Source: Diphasiastrum complanatum
Lineage: Eukaryota; Streptophyta; Lycopodiopsida; Lycopodiales; Lycopodiaceae
Length of the DNA stretch: 38,135 nt
Reading direction: 5' to 3'
Assembly (NCBI GenBank): GCA_029204225.1
Contig: MU835556.1
Location: forward strand, 1 to 38,135
In this document: positions 29,762 to 38,135 of the stretch, piece after piece
Layout of the letters: each line of letters starts with the position of its first letter
How positions within the stretch are numbered: position 1 is the stretch's first letter
Notes under the pieces: model-generated
Databases searched by the model: none
What the model was told of the DNA's origin: nothing
What the model saw: only the letters and a program-made list of their open reading frames with translations
Made by a program: the position numbers and the translations under genes

Positions 29762-30485
29762 TCTGGCCGGCTCAGATGCGAAGCAATCTGCGAGATTGCT
29801 CCCCATCTGAGCTGGCCAAACTTTTTTTGCTAGAAATCCCGTTTTAGGTTCTGGAAACCACATATTTCAAGAACAACCATTCACAAATGCTAACTCAGGT
29901 TCAAAAACCATTCATTCTTGATAATAGAAGTGCTAACTCAGGTTCAAACTGGATCTGAAGAACCTACATAAGTTGTTTACCATGCTTTATTTGTAGTTCA
30001 ATTGTCTCAAGTGCAAAACGACGATTTCTAGCAAAAAAAAATTGCCGGCTCAGATGCCAAGCAATCTGCGTCGGCGCAGATTGCTCCGCATCTGAGCCGG
30101 CGAAATTTTTTTCGCTAGAAATCGTCGTTTTAGGTTCTGGAAGCCACAGATTGCAAGAACCTAACTCAGGTTCAAAAACCATTCATTCTTGATAAATAAG
30201 AGTACTAACTCAGTTTCAAACTGGATCTGAAGAACCTACGTAAGCTTTTTACAAATGCTTTATTTGTAGTTCAGCTGCGCAGATTGCTCTGCATCTGAGC
30301 CAACGAAGTTTTTTTTGCTAGAAATCGTAGTTTTAGGTTCTGGAAGCCACAGATTGCAAGAACCTAACTCAGGTTCAAAAACCATTCATTCTTGATAAAT
30401 AGGAGTGCTAACTCAGTTTTAAACTAGATCTGAAGAACCTACATAAGCTGTTTACCATGCTTTATTTATAGTTCAGCTGTCTTAG
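29762..30485 (+). repeat. Tandem repeats with palindromic heads, about three units
   Basis: Three units share GCTAGAAATC, TTTTAGGTTCTGGAA, CTCAGGTTCAAAAACC, ATTCATTCTTGATAA, CTGAAGAACCTAC and GCTTTATTT in the same order. The GGTTCTGGAA landmarks lie near 29847, 30133 and 30336, so spacing is about 286 and 203 bp. Units one and two start with an inverted repeat built on GGCTCAGATGC / GCATCTGAGCC; unit three keeps only the right arm. No coding is seen. Confidence 0.85.
30015..30131. repeat. 117-bp near-perfect palindrome
   Basis: Left arm 30015-30070 (starting AAAACGACGATTTCTAGC) and right arm 30075-30131 (ending GCTAGAAATCGTCGTTTT) are reverse complements with only about five differences, around a 4-base centre, TCGG. 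Transcribed, it would form a hairpin with a stem of about 56 bp. Confidence 0.92.
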
Positions 30486-31940
30486 GTGCCCCAAAATCAT
30501 CATCATATAAGAACCTTGCTTTCAATATTGTTCTTTATTGTTAAGATATTATGCAAAGCAGCCTTAGCAGAGCAATTTAAAATGCATAATCGACTTTTTC
30601 ATTCTGCGTAATTGTATTTGATAAGATGTATCTCAAAGAACAAAACATCTAAGCTTCAAGCAGTCACTCTCTTATCCTTTATGACAGAATATCCAAACAA
30701 CCACCTTTGAATATTTTGATCCTCACTTTCTAGGTAGAGTAGTTTGATGAGCTCAACCTATCATTAGTTTCTAGCATGATCCCACCATTGGAAGCCATGA
30801 GTATAATGATTCTTCAACTTTTAGGCTCTGTCCTAATGCACCTAGAACTCACTTTCCTCTCAACAAATGATGGATAAGGAGATCTCAAAAGATCTAGGAC
30901 CCTAAAACACTTCTATCTTGAACCTGGCTAGTTTCCAAGCATAGAAAGGAAGATTGAAACACTTGCAACACTTTGCACACACTAAGAATGGATTACAACT
31001 CAAACCAACCTGAAGACACTCTTGCTTAAGCTCTCAAACTTCCAACAAGTGACCAAATCAAGTTATGGTGTGAAGAGTTACTTGCATTCTTAGAAAATAC
31101 AAAAGACTAGGCTGCCAAGAATACCTAGAATTGAACAAACTTGATCAATATATGATCAACACACTAAGGTATTAATTCACCCTATAAAACCACATGTAAA
31201 CCACACTTCTAAAAGTTTATAAACTCCATCAAATGATCTATACAACCTTTAGAGGTGAATGAAAGAGCACACTTAGTGAATCACAAGACTAGCTTCAATA
31301 GCTTGTCAAATTTTGGTGTTTAGATGTAGATCTAAGATCACTTCCCATGAGAATGTTCCTCAACCTGTTAAGAACCTGAAAACACATTTGCATAATGGTT
31401 AAAACCTTCCAGCAAATGCTTCAATCAAATTACACAAGGAGAGTTACTTACATGCTCAACAAAGTACACCAAAATTTATGCAAACGATTGTTGACAATCT
31501 GTTCACTCAAAAGGGGATCTTTCATCCAAGTGGGAGCTTTGCTCAGCATTTTGGAGAAATAAAAAATCACTCAAAGAGTATTTTTCATCCACTTAAGGAG
31601 AAGGTTCATCCACTTAAGGAGATTGTTATCCACAAAGGAGAGTGTTCATCCACAGAAGTGGAGATTGTCAATAGTACATTGAACAGAACATTATTAGTAT
31701 TGAATATGCACAAGCCTCACAATCAACCAATGAATAGGTGTTATGATCTGATCCAAAATAGCTCCTTCTCAATCTCTGTTCTTCAATAGACCTGAAATAT
31801 GCTTTTGATCCACAAGTTCAACTCACAAAACAAAGGGTAGTAAGATTTGATCAACAATGCAACGTATAATCATGCTAAAACTTGATCAAATATCCAAATA
31901 TCACCATAAATGAAAATCTTACTAAAAATAATAGCCAACT
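30486..31940. other. No gene; non-coding DNA, possibly leader of the LTR at 31954
   Basis: No convincing reading frame. If the primer-binding site at 31941-31953 is right, the part next to it is the internal leader of a minus-strand element whose coding region cannot be seen. A small minisatellite lies at 31584-31667. The open frame at 31478-31789 passes through that minisatellite and is not supported as a gene. Confidence 0.45.
31584..31667 (+). repeat. ~21-bp minisatellite, four units
   Basis: Units start TTCATCCAC or TTATCCAC and continue TTAAGGAGA or AAAGGAGAG; the first two are 21 bp and nearly identical, the next two 19 and 23 bp and diverged. Confidence 0.75.
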
Positions 31941-32609
31941 AGCTCTGACACCATGTGAAAAAAGTGGATCTTGAATGGATCCAAACTCCTAAAATACTTG
32001 GCTAAGATCTTTGCACAACAAGCTACAAAAGCTAGAAATGGCAAAGCATCCTAATGCTACCTTTGATACACATGAACTTGACAAAGCATTCAAGAGACAA
32101 AAGAAACTTATGAAAGATACTGATGGCAGCCAAAAATAGTAGCAAATAGGTCGTGGAACAGCACCCTACCACTTTTGGATAGCACCTAAGATCATACACA
32201 AGAGCTTGAAGACAATACACAAAGCAATGCTCACAATTGAGGAAGAAACTGTGACAATGATCTATTGATCTCTCTCAACAATACAATAAGTTTCTCCAAC
32301 CTATTTCTCCACATATTTCCTACTATTTATGGATGAGGAGGATGACCCTCTCTCCTCTCTCTAAAAGGTACTTGACCCTAAATATTCCCTATATAGAAAA
32401 AATAGCTAAAATGACATATATGACCAAAATACATCAAAATGGTCTCATTTCGAAGGGTCTGAAGTTTGAAACTTCTTCATACTGAAAAAATACAATAAAT
32501 AAAAAACTCTAGGCCTGGTTCACATGTGTGAAACTCCAACACCAAAACTATGTACAAAAATTGTCAATTTAGGCCTCAAACTAGCTAGGAAATGTTGACA
32601 ATTTTCACA
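31941..32609 (-). repeat. Minus-strand LTR with primer-binding site
   Basis: The LTR spans 31954-32609 (656 bp) with inverted ends TGTGAAAA and TTTTCACA. On the minus strand the LTR ends at 31954 and is followed at once by TGGTGTCAGAGCT (31953-31941), a tRNA-Met-type primer-binding site, so this is a 5' LTR with its interior to the left. A TATA-like CTATATAG lies near 32389-32396. It sits in the integrase of the Copia at 32610-35068; no partner LTR was found. Confidence 0.75.
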
Positions 32610-33107
32610 ATCTATACATTCCATTAGAATTACAGTAGCCAACAAAAATAGTTTAGAATGAATGCTCTCTAGTTCTATTTCTGTTGTACCTTGGGACATG
32701 AGCATAGGTAGTACATCCAATTACTTTCAAATGTTTTAATGAAGGCCTGGATCATGTCTAGACTTCATGAGGGGTTCTGTTGTTAGGAGGCCTTTAGTTA
32801 TACATTGGATTTTCACATAAGCTGTTGTTGATAAAGCATGTTGCCAAAATGATTTGGAAAACGAAGCATGAGTTATCATGCATTTGCCAGACTTGACTAA
32901 GGTCATGTTCTTCCTTTCTGCCAGTCCATTTGATTGTGGAAAATAGGAAACAACAAATTCTTGTTCGATGTCGTTGGTTGAGCAATAATCCTTGAATTCA
33001 TTTAAGATGTATTCACTGTCGTTGTTGTTCCTCAGAGTTTTGATCTTTTTTTCATGTCTGCAACTATGCATTTGCTTTGTATTTCTTGAAGAACTAGAAG
33101 GCTTCAT
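32610..33107 (-). pseudogene. Copia integrase, second catalytic Asp changed
   Basis: Minus strand: RHEKKIKTLRNNNDSEYILN corresponds to the LRSDNGGEY motif, with the catalytic Asp replaced by Asn. FPQSNGLAERKNMTLV with the catalytic Glu and SFWQHALSTTAYVK follow. In another frame TIFVGYCNSNGMYRL shows the C-terminal region up to the border with the inserted LTR at 32609. The stops and shifts make it a pseudogene. Confidence 0.83.
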
Positions 33108-33714
33108 ATTTGTGCTTCAAAAAATATACAACAGTTCTTTTAGAATAGTCATTTATAAATGTAATAAAGAATTTAGCATCAAGCAGTGATGGTGTTTGCA
33201 TTGGGCCACATATATCAGTATGTACAATGTCTAGCAAATCTTTAGATACATGTTTTTAATTTTACTTAAATGGCCTTTTTGCCTGCTTTCCTATGATATA
33301 GTTTTGACAGACATGAATAGTCTAAATCAAGAACTGAAGAACATGTTACCTATTGATACATGATTAAGGTGACCAAGTCTATAATGCCAAATCAATTTTT
33401 TATTCATAGATGTTGAACTGCTTAAAGCATGATCTGTCACAGAGTTACAATGACTGAGCCTATAGAGATATCCTTGTCTCTTTTCGAGTGCAAGAATCCT
33501 CTTGCTTTTATCAAGAATCTGACAAGAATCTGTCTAAAACTCTACCCTATGTCCTAAATTTGTAACAATACATTTGTTTGGGACATACAATACATTTGGT
33601 ACAGCCTTGATAGTCCATTTTGAAATTTTAGTCTAACGATACCTTCACCTTTCAATTTTGTGTGAGCTGTTGTCTCCAAGGTAAACAAACTTCTTGGTGA
33701 TGTAGGCCGAATAG
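33108..33714 (-). pseudogene. Copia GAG-pre-integrase and integrase N-terminus
   Basis: Broken minus-strand frames. Around 33410-33340 NKKLIWHYRLGHLNHVSIGN is the GAG-pre-integrase motif with the WHxRLGH signature. Around 33480-33450 LEKRQGYLYRLSHC fits the usual sequence just before it. The first-Asp part of the integrase core is too decayed to place. Confidence 0.7.
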
Positions 33715-33990
33715 TCAAAAAACCATTCTTGATGGCTTGTCACTGTGTTTCGTTGCTCCAGAATCGAGGAACCACTCTTCCGATTGTTCGACCTGGTGAT
33801 GGTTCACCATGAAGGCTTCATGTTCATTGTCGTCGTCTTCTTGGATTTTCTGCTTTGTGTTTGTTACATGGGCTTGTTGAACTGATTGTTTCTTCTTGTC
33901 ATTGTTGAATTTCAAGATCCGATAGTCCTGGATTTCATGATTCGTCATGTTGCAGTACTTGCAGAAGAGCCTTTTCTTGTTCTGATCAAG
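33715..33990 (-). pseudogene. Copia zinc knuckle (last Cys lost) and protease start
   Basis: Minus strand: LFCKYCNMTNHEIQDYRIL is a Gag zinc knuckle whose last Cys is Tyr (CX2CX4HX4Y). After a Lys/Gln-rich linker comes the protease site WFLDSGATKHSD. The ATG at 33948 lies inside the zinc knuckle and is not a real start; the reading comes from gag upstream by a frameshift near 33960. Confidence 0.83.
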
Positions 33991-34430
33991 TTGCTGATTT
34001 TGGGTCTTCTGTATTTCTGATTGTCGTCAATTTGTCGGACAACTTTCTTCTTCTGTTGCTTCCTTGTGTTCTTCTTCAATAATAGTGCTTGTGAGTTATT
34101 GATGGAGGACAATGATGTTCTATTCCTTCTTGTCTCCTCCTGCAACAGCATGATTATGACTCTGGACAATGTAATATCTGAGTGTGTGGAAATCATCATC
34201 ACCCAGTTTTCAAATGAGGATGGCAGGCTAGACAATAAGGTCATTACAACGTCAGAGTCTTCAATCACTGAATCTATTGACGCCATTTGCTCCAACAGAG
34301 TCTTATATTGATTAATGTGATTATGAACAGACTCACTTTCTGACATTCTGAGTGAGAACAATTTTCTCCTCAAATACAACTTTGAAGTGACATCCCTCAC
34401 TTTGTATAGTGTATTCAATATATTTCAAGC
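33945..34430 (-). pseudogene. Copia gag
   Basis: 157 open codons on the minus strand of UBN2-type gag: LYKVRDVTSKLYLRRKLFSLRM, HINQYKTLLEQMASI, VVMTLLSSLPSSFENWVMMI, then a basic stretch rich in Lys and Arg. Upstream (34430-34800) the N-terminal part of gag can be followed only in pieces with stops (for example a KMDPQSQYALLVDKLN-like reading near 34640). It is frameshifted into the zinc knuckle. Confidence 0.83.
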
Positions 34431-34808
34431 CTCTTTCGAAGATTGGGCTTGTCTGATGTAGCCAACCTATGTGTCGGAGATGTTAAGGGTGATCAAGGTG
34501 AAATTCTTGCCATCCCTAAGCTTCCATTTGGAAATGGCTTGCTCATCGACACTAGCAAAGATCCTTGGCCATTAGTACTACTCTTATCTTGAATTTCCAC
34601 AAGTGGTAATTTGAACCATTGAGTTTGTCTACCAATAGAGCATACTGTGATTGCGGATCCATCTGAAAATTCAGGATGAGTGTATTCAGATGGTAGATTA
34701 TATGATTGAAAACAATTTATAGTAGGTGTCTACTCTTTTTTTTTAAAATCATTCTGATATTGTAAGCTCTAAGTCTGCTTCAAAAGAATCAAAGATTAGA
34801 TATTACAT

Positions 34809-35068
34809 CTCTGATACCATGTAGGGATCCATGAGGTCTGCGCTGTGATAACAAAGAGAAAGAAGAAAACAATTGTGCTCTAGATGTTCGATCTCTTATT
34901 TTCTCGTCCAATCGAGCAACTGATAAGCTGCTGGATACATACACATGGCTAAATAATTAAAATCATGCTTAACCTATACTTTACAATTAGGATTAAGGCA
35001 CTATGTGTTATTGGTGGTCGCCTTTAGACAATATTTGATTCTGTTAGAGATTGTGTCTGGTTGTGATT
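34809..35068 (-). repeat. PBS and partial 5' LTR of the minus-strand Copia
   Basis: On the minus strand TGGTATCAGAG (34819-34809) is the primer-binding site. The LTR lies to its right and, on the plus strand, starts TGTAGGGATCC at 34820. The expected outer end is not found: LTR C of another element begins at 35069, so this LTR is probably truncated at that junction. Confidence 0.65.
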
Positions 35069-35715
35069 TGTGAAAGATTCAACTAGTTTGATCATATTTG
35101 CTATATTTTCATTTTTGGCAAATTGAGGCCAAATTTGTTTTAGACCTAGAGTTTGACTTTTCAAAGTTCATTAGTCTAAATTTCATTTAAAAAAATACTT
35201 CTTGAAAGTGTGGGAAAGTTAGAAGTCGAGTTTGAGTAGATTCAAATTTGAATGTTGGGTACTTTGAATCTAGACCCAAAAATAGTAGGGTTAGCATTTT
35301 GGTGGGAAATCCAAGTGGCCAAATAAGGTTTAGACCTGTTATAAAAGGATGTAAGTCGTGGAGAGACATATTTTCTCTCTTCTCTATCTCATTTCATGCT
35401 TATACATGGTTCTCTTGGGTTCTACTATCCATTGGTGCACTATACTTGTGATTGCATGCAATTATATGTGTAGAATGATCGATAATTGTTATTTTTAGAT
35501 CCACACATGTAAAATACAGTAGCTTGCAAGTTTTGTATGGAAAGCGATAGTAATTTATCTTCTGATTTATGTTTGATCAAGTTCTATTAGATTTTGCATC
35601 TCATTTTGTGTGTAGATGCTGATTTTTCTACGTTGGTGAGATTGGTAGAGTAACTTCTTTTGTAACCCAAGATCCTTTTGTGGATTGGATCATGAATGAT
35701 CTAAAATCCTTCACA
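35069..35715 (+). repeat. LTR C: 5' LTR of a Copia of the A/B family
   Basis: 647 bp, starting TGTGAAAG and ending CTTCACA, with a TATA box TATAAAAG at 35340-35347 and the primer-binding-site-like TGGTATTAAAGC right after it. It aligns along its whole length with LTR B apart from the TC tract, which is short here. Confidence 0.88.
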
Positions 35716-36319
35716 TGGTATTAAAGCTTGTGTTTCAGGTTATGAAGGAGAAAATCATATCTATCAATGATCTAGTGAAGATATCAAGGCTAGAGCATGC
35801 TAGAGAAGATTCTACACCAAAATTGAGTTTTTTGCTTTTGTAGATTGGATCTTTTGTAGATCAAAACCCTATATAGGTTTAAAAACTTGATCAATTTCAA
35901 TTTTTGATTTCACATACTAGATTTGGCCGATTTTTGGATCATTGGATCAGCCTAAGTGGTGGCTCATAGATTGAATATCAAATTTTTAGCATTTGCATGT
36001 AGATTTGGAATAGTCAATTTTTTTGTGATTTTGTCAGAACCCTAATTTTGATTGGATCTCTCGATAGTGAGGTTGCTGGATTTCATTTGAGTGTATTTCA
36101 ATCTCAGAAAGTGGCAAAAGTCATTAGATTGAGGATAGATCATAGGTTCATCAAGATTCCATGATTCTATGTGTTGATTTGCTTGGTATAAGTGCTAGAA
36201 GAGAATTTTTGAGATAGTTTCAAATCTTTGTGATTTATTTTGAAAACATTTGTTGTTGTTCAAAGGAGTGTGCTTTGTGCATCAAAATAGGTTGAAAAAG
36301 AAGATCGGGTCATTGCTAC
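35716..36319 (+). other. PBS and leader of the LTR C element
   Basis: Collinear with the leader of the outer element (2218-2818), ending at the gag ATG at 36320. No coding. Confidence 0.75.
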
Positions 36320-36796
36320 ATGGCAACATCAAGTGGAGTCATGCTGAAAGCCAATGATAGGCTTACCTCAAATAACTATTCATTGTGGAAAGTGAGGATG
36401 GAATCACTTCTTGAGATGAATGATGTTTTGGATATTGTTGTAGGTTTGGGGGGAGAGACCAGCAACACAACAAGATCAAATGATGTGTGATAAGATGGCC
36501 AAAAGGGCTCTACACATTATCAAGATGAATGTTCCCAATGAGCTTCTCAAGGAAGTTGGTAAGTGTATTTTATCTAAGGATGCTTGGGATTCATTGAAGA
36601 AGCTTTATGAATCCAAGTATACTTCTAGAGTGTTGACTCTAAGAAGGTAAATTTTTTCTTGTTTTGCAAAAGAATGAAGAAAGTCCAAGTACTTTTGTTT
36701 TGAGGATGAAAGCAATGAATGATGAGTTGGCTTGCATTGATGAGAGTATTAAGGAAGGAGAGCTTGTTCAAGTGATTCTTAATGGATTGTTGGATG
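36320..36796 (+). pseudogene. Copia gag of the LTR C element, truncated
   Basis: It starts MATSSGVMLKANDRL, then NNYSLWKVRMESLLEMND, and with a frameshift and stops KLYESKYTSRVLTLRR and a NDELACIDESI-like segment. After ILNGLLDAY the sequence jumps at about 36797 to integrase. The deletion removes the end of gag, zinc knuckle, protease and integrase N-terminus. Confidence 0.83.
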
Positions 36797-37301
36797 CCTA
36801 CATCTAGATCTATAGAGCCTTTTCAACTTTTACATTTGGATATTCATGGATTTACTACAATTAGCAATAGTGGAGCTAAGATGTATGTAACATTCATTAA
36901 TGATTTTAGTAGATTTTGTTGGATCTATCTACTGAAGAGCAAGGATGAAGTGTATGATGTCTTTATCAAGTTCAGGAATGCAAGGGGAGAACCAATTTTC
37001 TACAAGGATCAAGTGCTTAAGGAGTGACAATGGTGGTGAGTACATATCTACCAAGTTGAAGGCCTTTTGTGATGAGCATGGGATCAAGAGGGAGTATACA
37101 GCATCAAGGACCCCACAATAAAATGGAGTGGCTGAAAGGAAGAATAAGACTTTATGTGAAAGTGCTAAAGCTGTGAGGTTAAGTGTTAATCTTGACAAAC
37201 CATTTTGGAGCAAGCTTTGTTGTGTGCCAATTTCTTGTGCAATAGGTGGCCGAATGCTATTTTGGATGGAAGGACACCTTTTGAGATACTTTGGAACCTC
37301 C
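36797..37301 (+). pseudogene. Copia integrase core of the LTR C element
   Basis: It reads RSIEPFQLLHLDIHGF (first catalytic Asp), YVTFINDFSRFCWIYLLKSKDEVYDVF, then with a frameshift SDNGGEYISTKLKAFCDEHGIKREY (second Asp) and PQ, stop, NGVAERKNKTLCES (catalytic Glu kept). It ends at RTPFEILW near 37295, where repeat E2 starts. It is very close to the integrase of the nested element (4704-5219). Confidence 0.87.
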
Positions 37302-37579
37302 TGTGCACATAGACATGCAAGGTCCTAACTCTCCTATACATAGATTCATCTAGAATAGAGTCACTATGCATGGATCCTCTATTTATAGAACTGCTATTGA
37401 TAACTCTACACATGCCTTGGACTATCCCAAACCTTGTACTAACTCCATTCAATGTATATTAGTTATTTTTGGGTCACGTCCAGTATGACATGGCATAACT
37501 AACAGCTTGATTTACTGGAGTACCATGTATCTAAGACTAGGAGTATACTGAATCCTATGTACTGGTCATGGACATAACA
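37302..37579. repeat. Dispersed repeat E2
   Basis: Counterpart of E1 (16306-16599) in the same orientation. It starts TGTGCACATAG and ends GGACATAACA, and it interrupts the Copia integrase just after the RTPFEILW motif. Confidence 0.75.
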
Positions 37580-38135
37580 ATTTTCTCTCCTTAAAACTGC
37601 TTTCTATCATTAGAAGCTCCTCAAAAATAGGAAAGAATTACAGGAACAGTTCTTTTAGCTTTCAATATCAACCTAGAAAACTGTTATCCTTAATCAAACA
37701 TATTTATCAGACAAGTACTCAAAGAAAAAATTGTTTTCAACCATTAATCTCTGCCCTGGAGTACAAACTTTGGTTTGAAAAATACACTAAGGAGATATAT
37801 TTCTCAACTGGGTTACACTCAACACAAGTTAGTAACATGACCTTCATGTAAAACGCTTACATGAACCATTGAGTGAAATATTACCTAACTTTAGGAGATT
37901 AAAGTAAAGAAAAAAAATAATTACAGTTTGAAATCATCCACAGACTTTGACAGACAATTCATGAAAAGATTCCAAGTACAACTATCCATAGAATCCTATT
38001 CTAAGATATGATAATTCATTCAACTAGAATCGTGTAGGAGAATCACTAAGAATTTAAAATGATTGAAATACATTCAGAGTATGCTAGATACTCTCATGAG
38101 CTAGTTAGCCATATTATCTAGCACATATGCAGAAA
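37580..38135 (-). repeat. Decayed repeat, inverted relative to 960-1420
   Basis: No gene. On the minus strand it shares an ordered series of words with 1100-1420 (for example TTCATGTA...TGAAGGT(G/C)ATGTTACTA, ATCTC(C)TTAGTGTA, GCAGAGAT, AAGTACTT). It is the same repeat family in opposite orientation. Confidence 0.4.

Noticed and set aside
29762-30485. CRISPR-like array
   Set aside because: Repeats are over 200 bp, diverged, and without unique spacers of regular size; the DNA is plant nuclear.
31478-31789. 103-codon plus-strand frame
   Set aside because: Its most distinctive part is the 21-bp minisatellite, and it lies in the apparent leader of a minus-strand element.

Overview
The window looks like nuclear DNA of a land plant. 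It is AT-rich, packed with decayed LTR retrotransposons of plant Copia and Gypsy type, and carries fragments of plant nuclear genes, including the two-domain chloroplast co-chaperonin CPN20. I cannot name the species. I see no intact host gene, no rRNA, no functional tRNA, no CRISPR array and no bacterial-style operon. Almost everything coding is a pseudogene or a piece of a mobile element.

Layout. 1-1734: decayed repeat DNA, part of which recurs inverted at 37640-38135. 1735-7085: a Copia element (LTR A, leader, gag, zinc knuckle, protease) split inside gag by a second, related Copia (3188-6398) that is flanked by the 5-bp target duplication TGCTT. 7086-11772: a minus-strand Gypsy pol (upstream region, RT, RNase H, integrase) with an LTR-like, GATCT-rich 3' flank. 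11738-14145: a plus-strand Copia ('copy 1') whose integrase is split by an 827-bp fold-back element. 14146-16305: a long GA microsatellite and a broken minus-strand reading frame with a coiled coil. 16306-16599: a dispersed repeat (E1). 16600-19374: Copia 'copy 2' to its polypurine tract and 3' LTR start. 19375-20880: a broken MULE-like transposase gene. 21561-22117: a minus-strand LTR.

22676-24300: a leader-like stretch with a ~180-bp degenerate repeat, a telomere-like tract, and then fragments of at least three unrelated host genes on the minus strand (CPN20, pinin, pyruvate dehydrogenase E1 alpha) within about 700 bp. 24540-26735: a minus-strand Copia with nearly intact RT/RNase H, interrupted by an 85-bp tRNA-derived SINE with a 16-bp target duplication. 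28085-28410: a Copia RT scrap. 29130-30485: a promoter/5'-UTR-like stretch (pyrimidine tracts, telo-box, minisatellite, possible splice donor) followed by tandem repeats holding a 117-bp near-perfect palindrome. 31954-35068: a minus-strand Copia (LTR, gag, protease, integrase) cut by another LTR. 35069-37301: a deleted Copia of the LTR A/B family, followed by repeat E2 and decayed DNA.

How the parts work together. The LTR elements follow the usual LTR-PBS-gag-PR-IN-RT-RH (Copia) or RT-RH-IN (Gypsy) plan, but every copy has stops, frameshifts, deletions or lost catalytic residues, so none looks autonomous. The history is layered: elements sit inside elements, and later deletions join gag to integrase or RT to LTR. 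The most unusual items are the host-gene fragment cluster, the fold-back element, the SINE and the palindromic tandem repeat. All alignments were made by eye.
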